Shown: positions 18,235-29,500, numbered from the stretch's first letter. The stretch: DNA of 64,000 nt from Anaerorudis cellulosivorans (GCF_025943985.1 NZ_JAPCWE010000010.1:59198-123197); one strand, 5' to 3'. The notes: generated from the sequence alone by a model not told the origin. Program-made: numbers and translations.

Positions 18235-20406
18235 TTATGAAATAAGTTTTTTCAAAAAAGGAAGGACTTTTGATTGCAAGGGTATTCTATATTTGGCGGT
18301 AGGTGAAAAGCTACCCACTTTAATGCTGATGCCATCCGGAGGAAGTGCACGAAACATATCTTCGTCGGTGGTATCATCACCTATAGCCATAATAAAATCG
18401 TAATTTTTTTGTGAAAGACGGCGTTTTACTTCTGTTCCCTTATTGAATGTGGCCGGTTTTATTTCCAGGATTTTGTTCCCGGGAACAATTTGCAAATTCA
18501 ATCTTGAGCAAGGCTCAATTAATGCATTCATGAGTTGTTTTTCACGAAGTTCCGCCAACCATGCATCCACTTTGCGATAATGCCACACTAGCGATGTATT
18601 TTTAATTTCGAGTGAAGAACGTGGAGTTTTTTCTATGGCATGAAGAAGAATGTTCATGATTCTCTCATCCCATTTTTCTATCTTTTTATAATTTTCGTGC
18701 CATACTCCGTTTTCTCGATAAAAAGCCCCATGTTCTGCTGTAAGATCGACATCTATGTCTTTAAACCATTGATCTAGAATTTGGTAATTTCGTCCGCTGT
18801 TAATAACAACTGTATTTTTTTTGTCTTCTTTTAAGCGGTTCAGCAAATCGATTAGTTGAGGTGAAGGAACAGCTTCTTCGGGATTTTTTGTAAAAGGAAC
18901 CAGTGTTCCGTCATAATCGAGCAATAATAAGCGCGATGAAGCGTGGTCATATCTGTTTTTGATTTGGTCGAACTGTTCTTTTTCGATTATTTTGATTAAT
19001 ATTTCTCGGTTTTGTAGTTTAATATATTGTATTTCGTCGATAAAATCATTTGCCCATTTTTTAACGGTTTGTTTTGAAATGCGTTTTTGCATCTTTTTCA
19101 AGCGTTCTTTTTTTTCTTCTTCACTCATGGAAAGTGCTTGAAGGATAGCCATTTCAATTTCTTTCGGATTATTTGGATTGATAATGATGGCATCGGAAAG
19201 TTCGGTTGCAGCACCGGCCATTTCGCTTAAAATGAGGACCCCCGTATTTTCTTCGCTTTTTGTGGCAAGATACTCTTTAGACACCAAATTCATTCCGTCA
19301 CGCAACGGGGTTACCAAGGCAATCTCGGCAAGGCTGTACAAAGCTACAAGTTCTCTAAAAGCAAAACTTCGGTAAAAATAGTGAACCGGCGTCCAGCCCG
19401 GTTTGGAATAAAGCCCATTGATCTCTCCGATCAACTGGTCGATTTCGGTTTTCAGGTCTGCATATTTATTTACCGTACTCCTTGAAGGTACTACAATCAT
19501 CATCAGGGATACCTTTTCGTGATATTCCGGATGATTCTTCAGAAATAGGGCAAAACCATTCAGCCGGTGAAGAATACCTTTGCTATAATCCAAACGGTCG
19601 ACCGAAAGAATAATGGATTGATTTTTCAATTTTTTTTTGAAATTGTTTATTTTCTTTTTTACAGCCGGCTGAGAGGGTGCATTATGATATCGTTCGTAGT
19701 TTATTCCCATAGGGAAAGCATCTACATGAACAATCCGGTCTTCGAGATGAATTTCGTCAAGTTGGCAGTTGAGATCGAGTACACGATAAATGGCGCTGAG
19801 AAAATGACGCATGTAATCGTGGATGTGAAATCCGATAAGATCGGCACCCAACAATCCGTTGAGCAACTCTTCTCTTTCGGGTAGCACGCGAAAAAGTTCA
19901 TATGGAGGAAATGGGATATGATGAAAATAGCCGATACTAACCATTGGTCGGTGATCACGGATCATTTTGGGAAGCAGCATCAGATGATAATCGTGTACCC
20001 AGACGAGGTCGTCATCTTCGATAAAAGGAAGTGCTGTTTCACAAAACTGCATATTTACCTTTTGGTATGTCTCCCAAAATTTGGTTTTGTATTGAACAAA
20101 AGAATAGAAATAGTGGCATAGTGGCCAGATAATGCTGTTGCTGTATCCTTCATAATAATTTTCGATTTGTTCGGCTGACAGGAAAACAGGGTGATAGTTG
20201 AATTTTTTTAATCTTTCTGTGATTTTTTCTTTTTCTTCTTCATTATCGGTATATATTCCCGGCCATCCGATCCAATGCTTTTCTATGTTCAATTCCAATG
20301 ATCCCATTCCGGTTGAGAGACCACCTTCGCTTTGGGTTATGGAAAGCCTATCGTTCTTTTTTTCGATTTTTACAGGAAGCCTGTTTGCTATAATTATTAT
20401 TTTCAT
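18235..20406 (-). CDS. otsAB: Bifunctional trehalose-6-phosphate synthase/phosphatase
   Basis: The protein has 723 residues. The N-terminal GT20 synthase (about 1-470) shows IIIANRLPVKI, GGLSTGMGSL, LVWVHDYHLMLLPKMI, VDRLDYSKGILHRL and LRDGMNLVSKEYLA. The C-terminal HAD phosphatase (about 490-723) shows LLLDYDGTLVPF, VINSGRNYQ and IMAIGDDTTDEDMF. The fusion joins UDP-glucose and glucose-6-phosphate into trehalose-6-phosphate and dephosphorylates it to trehalose. Such fusions are usual in Bacteroidetes. All catalytic motifs look intact. It leads the operon with mscS. Confidence 0.96.
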   Translation of the reverse strand: MKIIIIANRLPVKIEKKNDRLSITQSEGGLSTGMGSLELNIEKHWIGWPGIYTDNEEEKEKITERLKKFNYHPVFLSAEQIENYYEGYSNSIIWPLCHYFYSFVQYKTKFWETYQKVNMQFCETALPFIEDDDLVWVHDYHLMLLPKMIRDHRPMVSIGYFHHIPFPPYELFRVLPEREELLNGLLGADLIGFHIHDYMRHFLSAIYRVLDLNCQLDEIHLEDRIVHVDAFPMGINYERYHNAPSQPAVKKKINNFKKKLKNQSIILSVDRLDYSKGILHRLNGFALFLKNHPEYHEKVSLMMIVVPSRSTVNKYADLKTEIDQLIGEINGLYSKPGWTPVHYFYRSFAFRELVALYSLAEIALVTPLRDGMNLVSKEYLATKSEENTGVLILSEMAGAATELSDAIIINPNNPKEIEMAILQALSMSEEEKKERLKKMQKRISKQTVKKWANDFIDEIQYIKLQNREILIKIIEKEQFDQIKNRYDHASSRLLLLDYDGTLVPFTKNPEEAVPSPQLIDLLNRLKEDKKNTVVINSGRNYQILDQWFKDIDVDLTAEHGAFYRENGVWHENYKKIEKWDERIMNILLHAIEKTPRSSLEIKNTSLVWHYRKVDAWLAELREKQLMNALIEPCSRLNLQIVPGNKILEIKPATFNKGTEVKRRLSQKNYDFIMAIGDDTTDEDMFRALPPDGISIKVGSFSPTAKYRIPLQSKVLPFLKKLIS

Positions 20407-20584
20407 GTTTTACAGCTTGTTTTTTATTCGCATACTTTTTTATAACGTCATATAAAATAAAATGATTATTTTTTATTATAATTTAACAAGTTGAAAATAC
20501 ATATCCTTTTGTTTTGGTTTACCAAACAATTCATTAGTTATCCGCTTGTTGAAAACTGTGAGAGAGTATATTCAAAATATAAAA

Positions 20585-20616
20585 TTGAAAGATTTGTTTG
20601 TACTTTCATATTTTTG
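20585..20616 (+). promoter_or_regulatory. Promoter of nifJ (TTG-N21-TATTTTTG)
   Basis: TTG at 20585-20587 and TATTTTTG at 20609-20616 are 21 bp apart. The leader is about 85 nt. The remainder of the 301-bp divergent gap (20407-20707) is very A+T-rich; no promoter of this type was found for the leftward trehalose operon. Confidence 0.52.
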
Positions 20617-20707
20617 TAATACTTTCGTATAGCTTTTTGGTAGCTATTTTAATTCGATTAAAATATCGGGCATTCAAATTAACATTTAAAAATACGATTA
20701 TCCTATT

Positions 20708-23700
20708 ATGGCTAAAGAAAAAAACTATTTGACTTGTGATGGAAATCAGGCGGCAGCGCACATCGCATACATGTTTAGCGAAGTGGCTGCGATATATCCT
20801 ATCACGCCTTCGTCAACAATGGCTGAGTATGTGGATGAATGGGCTGCTGCAGGACGGAAAAACATTTTCGGACAACCTGTTTTGGTGCAGGAAATGCAAT
20901 CGGAAGCAGGGGCTGCCGGAGCAGTTCACGGATCATTGCAGTCAGGCGTGTTGACAAGCACATTTACTGCATCTCAGGGACTGTTGTTGATGATACCCAA
21001 CATGTATAAGATAGCAGGGGAATTGTTACCCGGCGTATTTCATGTATCGGCACGCGCCATTGCTGCTCAGGCTTTGTCTATTTTTGGCGATCATCAGGAT
21101 GTGATGGCTGCAAGATCTACCGGTTTTGCCCTTTTTGCTACCGGCTCGGTGCAGGAAGTGATGGATTTGGCAGCCGTGGCTCATTTGGCTGCCATTGAAA
21201 GCCGCATTCCTTTCGTCCATTTTTTCGATGGTTTCAGAACATCTCATGAGATACAGAAAATCGAAGCCTTAACCAACGATGATTTGGCACCGTTGATCAA
21301 TTACGAAGCCTTGGATGCTTTCCGTAAACGGGCTATGGGACCGGATGCTCCGGTTATCCGCGGTACGGCTCAAAATGACGATATTTATTTTCAGACGCGC
21401 GAGGCAGCCAATCCGTTTTATGAGGCTGTACCCGATATTGTAGAGAAATATTTGGGTAAATTGGCTGAAGTAACCGGTCGTAAATACGGATTATTTGATT
21501 ATTACGGCGATCCCGAAGCCGATAGGGTGATCATTGCTATGGGTTCTGTTACAGAGACCATTCGAGAAGTAGTGGATCACCTCCGTGCCAAAGGCGAAAA
21601 AGTGGGTGTCGTTGCTGTTCATCTGTATCGTCCTTTCAAAGCTGAAGCCTTTCTGTCGGCTATACCAAAAACTGCAAAACGCATTGCCGTGCTCGATCGT
21701 ACCAAGGAACCGGGAGCGTTGGGTCAGCCGCTCTATATGGACGTGAAGGATTGTTTCTACGGAAAAGAAGATGCTCCGGAAATTGTGGGAGGTATTTATG
21801 GACTTTCGTCAAAAGATACCACGCCGGGACAGATCCTTTCGGTATTCGAAAATTTAGCGATGAAAATGCCGAAAAACGATTTTACCATCGGGATTGTGGA
21901 TGATGTGACATTCAAATCCCTTCCTGTGAAAGAAGAAGTATCGATGGATGAAACCATTTACGAAGCAAAATTTTACGGAATCGGATCGGATGGAACAGTA
22001 GGTGCAAATAAGAATACCATTAAGATTATCGGTGAGAATACCAATAAATATGTTCAGGCTTATTTCGCTTACGATTCCAAAAAATCGGGAGGGTTTACCA
22101 GCTCTCACCTGCGTTTTGGGGATAAGCCCATCCGTTCTACTTATCTGGTAAATACGCCCAATTTTGTGGCGTGTCATGTTCCCGCTTACCTTACTCTTTA
22201 TGATGTAACCCGGGGATTGAAAGAAGGAGGAACATTCTTGCTGAATTCGTTGTGGAGTAAGGAGGAGGTTGGCAATCATCTCCCGGATCATATTAAAAAG
22301 TATTTTGCTCAAAAACACATTAACTTTTACATTATCAATGCCACTAAGATTGCCGATGAAATTGGTTTGGGCAATCGCACCAATACTATTCTTCAATCGG
22401 CATTTTTCAAGATATCCAATGTCATTCCCTATGATCTGGCTATTGATCAGATGAAAAAATTCATCGTGAAAACATACGGAAGAAAGGGAGAGGATATCGT
22501 GAAAATGAACTTTGCTGCGGTAGATAGAGGCGGTGAAGTGGAAAAAGTGGAAATTCCTGCCGAATGGGCTACTATTGAAGTTGTCGAGGAGACTCAAGAT
22601 GATGCCCCTGAGTTTATTCGGAAAATTGTTCGTCCCATGAATGCCCAACGCGGCTATGATTTACCGGTGTCGGTATTCAAAGGTCGTGAAGACGGGAGTT
22701 GGGAACCGGGTACGGCTGCTTACGAAAAACGTGGGGTGGCTGTTTTTGTTCCGCAATGGAATCCCGAAAACTGTATCCAGTGTAATGAATGTGCCTATGT
22801 GTGTCCTCATGCAACCATCCGTCCTTTTGTACTCGATGAAAACGAGCAGAAAGGATTGGGCGAGAATGTAGAAATATTGAAAGCGCAAGGCAGACAATTT
22901 GCCGGAATGGGTTTCCGCATTCAGGTAGATGTGCTCGACTGTTTGGGGTGCGGCAATTGTGCCGATATTTGTCCGGGTAAAAAAGGTCAGAAAGCGCTCA
23001 CGATGGAACCCATCACCACCCAATACGAAAACCAGAAGAATTGGGATTATATGATGAAAAAGGTGACCAACAAGGCGCATTTGGTTGATGTGAAGCTCAA
23101 TGTGAAGAATTCGCAATTTGCACAACCTTTGTTCGAATTTTCGGGTGCATGTGCAGGTTGCGGCGAGACTCCTTATATTAAGCTGATCACTCAGTTGTAT
23201 GGCGATCGGATGATGATAGCGAATGCAACGGGTTGTTCTTCCATTTATGGAGCATCTGCCCCATCAACCCCTTATACCGTTAATGATGATGGAAGAGGAC
23301 CTACATGGGCAAACTCGTTGTTTGAAGACAATGCAGAGTTTGGATTTGGTTTTGTTTTGGCAAATTCGGTCATGCGTAACCGTATCGAACACCTGATGAC
23401 AAAGGGTATTGAAACCAACGATTTTTCGGATGAGGAAAAAACGTTGTTCCGGGAATGGATCGACAATAAGAACGACGGCGACAAATCGAAAGAGATCACA
23501 GCCAAATTGATACCGTTGTTAAAAAAGAATGCAAGTTCTGTTGCAGCCGAGATTCTTTCGCTGGAACGTTATCTCATCAAACGCTCTATTTGGGCATTCG
23601 GAGGTGACGGTTGGGCATACGACATTGGTTTCGGCGGGCTCGATCATGTATTGGCCATGGGGCAGGATATCAATATCCTTGTGCTGGATACTGAAGTATA

Positions 23701-24289
23701 TTCCAATACAGGGGGGCAATCCTCCAAATCGACACCCCTTGCTGCAGTGGCAAAATTTGCCGCGGCGGGCAAACGCGTACGCAAGAAAGATTTAGGCATG
23801 ATTGCAGCCACTTATGGTTATGTTTACGTTGCTCAGGTAGCTATGGGAGCCAATAAAAGTCATTTTCTTAAGGTGGTGAAAGAAGCTGAAGCGTATAACG
23901 GACCATCGCTTATCATAGCCTATTCGCCTTGCATCAGTCATGGTTTGAAAGGTGGAATGGGATATTCTCAAGCCGAAGAAAAAGCTGCGGTAGAATGCGG
24001 ATATTGGCATTTGTGGCGATATAATCCTCAGCTTGAGGCAGAAGGAAAGAATCCGTTTATACTTGACAGTAAAGAACCCGACTGGAGCAAGTTTGATGAT
24101 TTCCTTCACCGTGAAGTTCGTTATACTTCGTTGGAAAAGACGTTCCCTGCAGAAGCCAAGAAACTTTTTGAAGCGGCTAAAGAGAATGCCATGTGGCGTT
24201 ATCGTACCTACAAACGTATGGCCGAGGTCGATTTCTCTGCTTCCGGAGATAAAGAACAAGTTTCCGGTGTTTCGGAAGTTGATGAATAA
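20708..24289 (+). CDS. nifJ: Pyruvate:ferredoxin (flavodoxin) oxidoreductase
   Basis: The protein has 1,193 residues, the single-chain homodimeric PFOR with all domains fused. Domain I opens with ICPITP-like AIYPITPSSTMAEYVDEWAA. Two ferredoxin clusters are formed by CIQCNECAYVCP (near residue 690) and CLGCGNCADICP (near 744). The proximal cluster and thiamine-diphosphate domain show CAGCGETPY (near 814), GDGWAYDIGFGGLDH (near 965) and NTGGQSSKSTP (near 1001). It oxidises pyruvate to acetyl-CoA and CO2 and reduces ferredoxin, the main pyruvate route in strict anaerobes. No cysteine of either cluster is missing. Confidence 0.97.
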   Translation: MAKEKNYLTCDGNQAAAHIAYMFSEVAAIYPITPSSTMAEYVDEWAAAGRKNIFGQPVLVQEMQSEAGAAGAVHGSLQSGVLTSTFTASQGLLLMIPNMYKIAGELLPGVFHVSARAIAAQALSIFGDHQDVMAARSTGFALFATGSVQEVMDLAAVAHLAAIESRIPFVHFFDGFRTSHEIQKIEALTNDDLAPLINYEALDAFRKRAMGPDAPVIRGTAQNDDIYFQTREAANPFYEAVPDIVEKYLGKLAEVTGRKYGLFDYYGDPEADRVIIAMGSVTETIREVVDHLRAKGEKVGVVAVHLYRPFKAEAFLSAIPKTAKRIAVLDRTKEPGALGQPLYMDVKDCFYGKEDAPEIVGGIYGLSSKDTTPGQILSVFENLAMKMPKNDFTIGIVDDVTFKSLPVKEEVSMDETIYEAKFYGIGSDGTVGANKNTIKIIGENTNKYVQAYFAYDSKKSGGFTSSHLRFGDKPIRSTYLVNTPNFVACHVPAYLTLYDVTRGLKEGGTFLLNSLWSKEEVGNHLPDHIKKYFAQKHINFYIINATKIADEIGLGNRTNTILQSAFFKISNVIPYDLAIDQMKKFIVKTYGRKGEDIVKMNFAAVDRGGEVEKVEIPAEWATIEVVEETQDDAPEFIRKIVRPMNAQRGYDLPVSVFKGREDGSWEPGTAAYEKRGVAVFVPQWNPENCIQCNECAYVCPHATIRPFVLDENEQKGLGENVEILKAQGRQFAGMGFRIQVDVLDCLGCGNCADICPGKKGQKALTMEPITTQYENQKNWDYMMKKVTNKAHLVDVKLNVKNSQFAQPLFEFSGACAGCGETPYIKLITQLYGDRMMIANATGCSSIYGASAPSTPYTVNDDGRGPTWANSLFEDNAEFGFGFVLANSVMRNRIEHLMTKGIETNDFSDEEKTLFREWIDNKNDGDKSKEITAKLIPLLKKNASSVAAEILSLERYLIKRSIWAFGGDGWAYDIGFGGLDHVLAMGQDINILVLDTEVYSNTGGQSSKSTPLAAVAKFAAAGKRVRKKDLGMIAATYGYVYVAQVAMGANKSHFLKVVKEAEAYNGPSLIIAYSPCISHGLKGGMGYSQAEEKAAVECGYWHLWRYNPQLEAEGKNPFILDSKEPDWSKFDDFLHREVRYTSLEKTFPAEAKKLFEAAKENAMWRYRTYKRMAEVDFSASGDKEQVSGVSEVDE

Positions 24290-24308
24290 ATCGGTTGGTG
24301 TTTTGATG

Positions 24309-24358
24309 TCTTTCTCATTGCAACGTAGAGCTTCGGCGAAACAGAGCAATGAGAAAGA
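24309..24358 (+). terminator. Long hairpin after nifJ
   Basis: TCTTTCTCATTGC and GCAATGAGAAAGA form a perfect 13-bp stem around a 24-nt loop, 19 bp after the nifJ stop. The pairing continues imperfectly outward (GATG with CATC). No T run follows directly, so it may terminate weakly or protect the transcript 3' end before yjbQ. Confidence 0.42.
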
Positions 24359-24391
24359 AAACATCACAAGTTTTTAAATGAATAGTAACGG

Positions 24392-24802
24392 ATGATTGAG
24401 CAGTTCGAAGTAGCTTTACCATCTTTTCGAAGAGGTTGCCATTTGATAACCTCTCTAATCGAGCAACATTTACCTCCTCTTCCTCAGAAGGGGTTGCTTC
24501 ATATTTTGGTAAAACATACTTCTGCAGGCATTACGTTAAATGAAAATGCAGACCCTTCGGTACGTACCGATTTCGAAACATTTCTAAATAAACTGGTTCC
24601 CGAAAACGATCCACTTTATATCCATACTTACGAAGGTAGTGACGACATTTCCGCTCACTTGAAATCATCCCTGATTGGTGCAGAAATTACCATTCCCATT
24701 ACCAATCATCGGCTTAATCTTGGAACGTGGCAAGGTATCTATTTTTGCGAATTTCGCAATTATGGCGGGAGCCGCAGACTGGTAATCACCATTTTTAGTT
24801 AA
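24392..24802 (+). CDS. YjbQ family (UPF0047) protein
   Basis: The protein has 136 residues and is one YjbQ/UPF0047 domain: VKHTSAGITLNENADPSVR, then a YIHTYEGSDDISAHLKSSLIG segment and LGTWQGIYFCEFR with the conserved histidines and acidic residues of the putative metal site. The family is named secondary thiamine-phosphate synthase from complementation data; the physiological role is not settled. It lies about 100 bp after nifJ on the same strand and is convergent with the DUF2179 gene. Confidence 0.88.
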   Translation: MIEQFEVALPSFRRGCHLITSLIEQHLPPLPQKGLLHILVKHTSAGITLNENADPSVRTDFETFLNKLVPENDPLYIHTYEGSDDISAHLKSSLIGAEITIPITNHRLNLGTWQGIYFCEFRNYGGSRRLVITIFS

Positions 24803-24804
24803 CT

Positions 24805-25368
24805 TTATTTTCCCTGACGCCACCGACGGAGAATATTTTCCCGTTTACTGAAAATGCCATTCTGTTTTGTTCGTAAATCTTCCACTATGTAGAACAGATT
24901 GGGGTCGAATTCGCCCAAGGCTTTTTCGAGGTTTTTCATTTCTTTTCGTTCTACCACAGTTTCTACAATATCCACTTCAGCAACCGATCCTTTGGCAGGT
25001 ATCATCGTTGCTCCGTATCCCATCTCTTTCAAAAGTTTTACTAAGTTGGTTCCGTTTTTACCGGTGTAAATCCGACATAGAATGACGCCATATGCTATTC
25101 GCTGTTCCAATAAAATTCCGACATAGTTGCCGGTTGCATAACCTGCTGCATACGACAAATAGGATACAAGATCGTTAGCACGAACAAGAATTTGTGAAAT
25201 GACGACAACCCAGATAAATACTTCGAAAAATCCAATAATAGGAGCTTTTAATTTTGCACCTTTCGAAACGAAAATGATGCGCATTGTTCCCAGGGTTACA
25301 TCGATAATGCGGCCGAAAAAAATCATGAGGGGTAGCAGCCACGGATATAGGTCTAAAAAGTCAAACAT
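24805..25368 (-). CDS. DUF2179 / UPF0316 membrane protein
   Basis: The protein has 187 residues from ATG 25368 (MFDFLDLYPWLLPL). Three hydrophobic segments occupy the first ~85 residues (FFGRIIDVTLGTMRIIFVSKG lies in the first half), followed by a cytoplasmic DUF2179 domain (GYGATMIPAKGSVAEVDIVETVV). The longer frame up to 25449 is low-complexity TTG-started sequence and is rejected. The function of UPF0316 proteins is unknown; the related YitT-like proteins are small integral membrane proteins. It is the last gene of a leftward run and lies 93 bp from the threonine aldolase gene. Confidence 0.85.
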   Translation of the reverse strand: MFDFLDLYPWLLPLMIFFGRIIDVTLGTMRIIFVSKGAKLKAPIIGFFEVFIWVVVISQILVRANDLVSYLSYAAGYATGNYVGILLEQRIAYGVILCRIYTGKNGTNLVKLLKEMGYGATMIPAKGSVAEVDIVETVVERKEMKNLEKALGEFDPNLFYIVEDLRTKQNGIFSKRENILRRWRQGK

Positions 25369-25461
25369 AATTTTGAGATTGTTAATTATACAGTTGTTGA
25401 TTGTTAGTTGTTGGTTATCGATTGTTTTGTTGCAGGTTTTGATTATCAATTAGTTCATGTA

Positions 25462-26505
25462 TTACACACAGGAATCGGTTTTTTCTGCTATTTGTTTTAA
25501 ATAATCGATAAAACTTAAAATATCGTTTTCGGTCGTATCCCAAGAGCAAACCAAACGCATCTCATTGCGGGTTTCATCCCAATCGTAGAAAAAGTAGCGT
25601 TCGCGCAATTTATCGGTAATGGATTTGGGAAGAATAAAGAAAACGCTGTTCGATTGCACTTTCTGTGTGATTTGCACGTCTTTGATTTTGCTCATTTCGT
25701 TGGCTAATCGTTGGGCAGCAGCATTTGACTTCCGTGCATTTTCCAGCCAGATGTTCTCATTGAAATAGGAAATAAACTGAGCGGAAATAAACCGCATTTT
25801 GGAATAAAGCTGGGTAGTTTGTTTACGATAATAGTGGAGATTTTCGGCGAGTTCTTTTCGCAGAGGAACAACGACTTCACCCATCATTAAGCCGTTTTTT
25901 GTACCGCCAATGGTGAAAATATCAACGCCGCAATCGATGGTCATTTCTTTTAACGAAAGATCGAGGTAGGCACAGGCATTTGACAGGCGGGTGCCATCCA
26001 TAAAAAGATACATTCCGTATCGATGAGCCAAATCAGCCAATGCCTTAATTTCTTTCGGCGTATAGGCCGTTCCGAGTTCAGTGGTTTGTGAAATAGCAAT
26101 CACTTTAGGTTGGGAATGGTGTTCGAACCCAAAACCGTGCAGCAAGGGTTGAACTAATTCGGGTGTAAGTTTGCCATCGGGTGTGGCAATTTCTTTCAGC
26201 GAAGCTCCGGTGGATTTAACAGGAGCGCCACACTCATCCACCGCAATATGAGCGGTAGAGGGACAAAGAATGCTATGAAAAGGTAACGTGCAAGCCTGTA
26301 GCGCAACCACATTGGCTCCGGTTCCGTTAAAAACGAACAACGGTTTGACGTCTTCTTTTTTAAGTAGTTTTTTTATTTCTTCTTCGGCTTTGCGTGTCCA
26401 CTCGTCATCACCATATCCGATAGCATGATCGACATTAGCTTCTTTTATGGCTTGCAAAATGCGTGGATGTATACCCGAATTGTTGTCGCTTCCAAAACTT
26501 CTCAT
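25462..26505 (-). CDS. Low-specificity threonine aldolase
   Basis: The protein has 347 residues, a fold-type I PLP enzyme of the beta-eliminating lyase/threonine aldolase family: FGSDNNSGIHPRIL, AIGYGDDEWT, FNGTGANVVAL, FMDGTRLSNACAYL and the Schiff-base region IFTIGGTKNGLMMGEVV, with the lysine in GGTKNG. It cleaves threonine or allo-threonine to glycine and acetaldehyde. It starts 5 bp after metH ends, so it is probably co-transcribed; glycine and one-carbon metabolism link the two. Confidence 0.92.
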   Translation of the reverse strand: MRSFGSDNNSGIHPRILQAIKEANVDHAIGYGDDEWTRKAEEEIKKLLKKEDVKPLFVFNGTGANVVALQACTLPFHSILCPSTAHIAVDECGAPVKSTGASLKEIATPDGKLTPELVQPLLHGFGFEHHSQPKVIAISQTTELGTAYTPKEIKALADLAHRYGMYLFMDGTRLSNACAYLDLSLKEMTIDCGVDIFTIGGTKNGLMMGEVVVPLRKELAENLHYYRKQTTQLYSKMRFISAQFISYFNENIWLENARKSNAAAQRLANEMSKIKDVQITQKVQSNSVFFILPKSITDKLRERYFFYDWDETRNEMRLVCSWDTTENDILSFIDYLKQIAEKTDSCV

Positions 26506-26510
26506 CTTTT

Positions 26511-29500
26511 TTATTCTAAATTTGCCAATAAAAATTTACGTATTTCATTCTTAGTCATTCCTCTGCGCCGAGCATAATCTTCGAGTTGTTCATCCGAAAC
26601 AGGACCTACTGCAAAATATCGGGATTGCGGATGTGCGAAGAAAAATCCACTAACCGATGCGTTGGGATACATCACTCCGTTTTCTGTCAGCGTGACACCT
26701 ATTTCGTTGGAGCAGAGCATATCGTGCAGCAAGAAATTTATCGATTGGTCGGGAATGGAGGGATAGCCCACTGCCGGACGAATGCCCTGATATTTCACCG
26801 AAAACAATTCGGGAATGGTTAGTTTTTCATGGGGTGCATAGCCCCAATATTCTTTTCTCACTTTTTCGTGCAACCATTCTGTAGCGGCTTCTGCAAGGCG
26901 ATCGAGTACCGATTTCATGAGTAATACCGTGTATTCATCTCCTTCCTTTTGATATTTTTGCAACAGGTATTCAGTTCCTGCTCCTGCCGTGACAGCGAAA
27001 ATACCGGCATAATCCTTCTTGCCCGAGGATCGCGGTGCAATAAAATCACTAAGACAAAGATACTCATTTTTATCGTTTTTTCTTTGTTGGCGCAAGAAAG
27101 GAAAAGCTTTTTCATTGATAAAGACCGTATCGTTTTCGCTAAAGGCTTCGTATAAACCGAATACGGCCTTAACATATTCGGCATCCAGATCGATAAATTT
27201 GTGAAGCAAATCCATCGCATCGTCATAGAGACGAGAAGCTTCTTGGGCTTTTTGGATATCTTCGTTCTTAAATGTTGCCAACCATTGAGCACGGCAGTGA
27301 CCACACATACCGATGTTGGTGATGCTTGCAAATTTTGCTGACAACTTCCAACTGTGAAAGAAAAATTTCCAATCGATATAGGGAATAATATCCTCTATTT
27401 TTATTACGGGTAATGCCATTCTTCCTACTATTTTAGGAACATAGGGCGTAAAATTATCCCAATCGATGCGGAATGCATTTTTACGGGCTTCTTTCAGAGG
27501 AACAAGCTCTGTTTTTCTATCGGAGTAGTCTTTTCGAAGCACCGAGTATTCATTGCGAATTTTTTCGATATAGTCGTTTTTAGTTATAGGGCTTAATAAA
27601 CGGGCTACTGTTGACGGACTTTGCGAAGCATCTTTGACGTAGATAACGGCTCCGTTTTCGTATTTCGGAGCAATTTTGAGTGCAGTATGCAGTTTTGATG
27701 TGGTAGCTCCGCCAATAAGTAGCGGGATATGAAAACCGGCTTTTCCCATTTCTTCGGCTACGATGCTCATTTCTTCAAGCGATGGTGTAATAAGGCCGCT
27801 TAGACCAACGATGTCGGGTTGCTCGTTACGGACGGCTTCGATGATTTTTTCGGGTGGAACCATTACCCCAAGATCAATTATTTCGTAATTGTTGCACGAA
27901 AGGATGATAGAAACAATATTCTTGCCGATGTCGTGAACGTCGCCCTTAACCGTAGCCAGGAGTATTTTTCCCGCTTTTTGAGATGCTCCGGCCGCTTTTT
28001 CAGCCTCGATGGTAGGTTGAAGAATGGATACTGCTTTTTTCATTGTGCGGGCGGCTTTTACCACCTGCGGAAGAAACATTTTCCCTTCCCCGAACAAGTC
28101 GCCCACTTTATTCATGCCTGCCATTAAAGGTTTGTCGATGATATCGATGGCGCGTGGGTAATGGCTTAAGGCTTCAGCAAGGTCTTCTTCCAGGTAAGTA
28201 TCGATACCTTTCACCAAGGCATGTATCAGCCGCTCCTCCACCGGGAGATTGCGCCATGCTTCGGTTTTAATGGTTTCGGTTTCGGATGTTTTCTCCCTTT
28301 TTAATCTTTCGGCTAATTCCATCAGCCGTTCCACTGCATCATCACGGCGATTGAGCACAACATCTTCTACCAACGTTTTCACCTCTTCCGGTATTTCTTC
28401 ATAGATAACCGATTGTGCAGGATTTACGATTCCCATATCCAAGCCCGCTTTAATGGCATGATAGAGGAAAACGGAATGCATGACTTCACGGATGTAGTCG
28501 TTGCCTCGGAAAGCAAAAGAAAGGTTGCTCACTCCGCCGCTGACTTTGGCATAAGGCAGGTTGGCTTTGATCCATTTTACGGTTTCGATGAAATCGCCAG
28601 CATAGTTGCGATGCTCTTCCATGCCGGTGGCAATAGCCAGCACGTTAGGGTCGAAGATGATATCTTCCGGTTTAAAACCATTGTAGGTAAGCAGACGATA
28701 TGCTCGTTCACAAATTTCGATGCGACGTTCAAAACTGTCGGCTTGGCCTTTTTCGTCAAAAGCCATTATTACAGCTGCTGCTCCATAGGCCTGTATTTTT
28801 TTTGCCGTCTTCAAAAATTCTTCTTCTCCGTTTTTTAAAGAAATGGAATTCACGATGGATTTGCCTTGCGTACATTTCAAACCGGCCTCAAGTACTTCCC
28901 ATTTCGATGAGTCGATCATCAGTGGAACCTTTGCCACATCGGGGTCCGATGCCATCAGGTTGAGAAAATTCGTCATTTCCTGTTGACTGTCGAGCAAAGC
29001 ATCGTCCATATTGATATCGAGTATCTGTGCACCGTCATCCACTTGCTTACGAGCGATGTTGAGGGCTTCCTCATAATTTTTTTCGCGAATCAATCGTAGG
29101 AACTTGCGTGATCCGGCCACATTGCACCGCTCGCCGATGACGACAAAATTTGTTTCGGGCGAAACCACAAATTCTTCGAGCCCCGAAAGATAAAGGTGTC
29201 GGGGTCGGGGTGACGGTCGATGGGATGTTTTGTTTTTTGCGAGATCGACATATTGGGCGATGTGGGCGGGCGTGGTTCCGCAACATCCTCCTACGATATT
29301 TACCAGACCTTCGTCTATAAATTTTTTGACGGAGGCAGCCATTTTTTCGGGAGTTTCATCGTATTCGCCTAATTGGTTAGGCAATCCCGCATTAGGAAAA
29401 GCAACAACAAAAAAAGGAGAGATGCGAGCTACCTCTTTCAGGTATGGAAACATTTCTTCCGGACCGAAAGAGCAATTCAGTCCGAGGGCCAATGGTTCGG

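Noticed and set aside
21854..22648. A 264-codon open frame antisense to nifJ
   Set aside because: It mirrors a conserved oxidoreductase domain and shows no start region or motif of its own.
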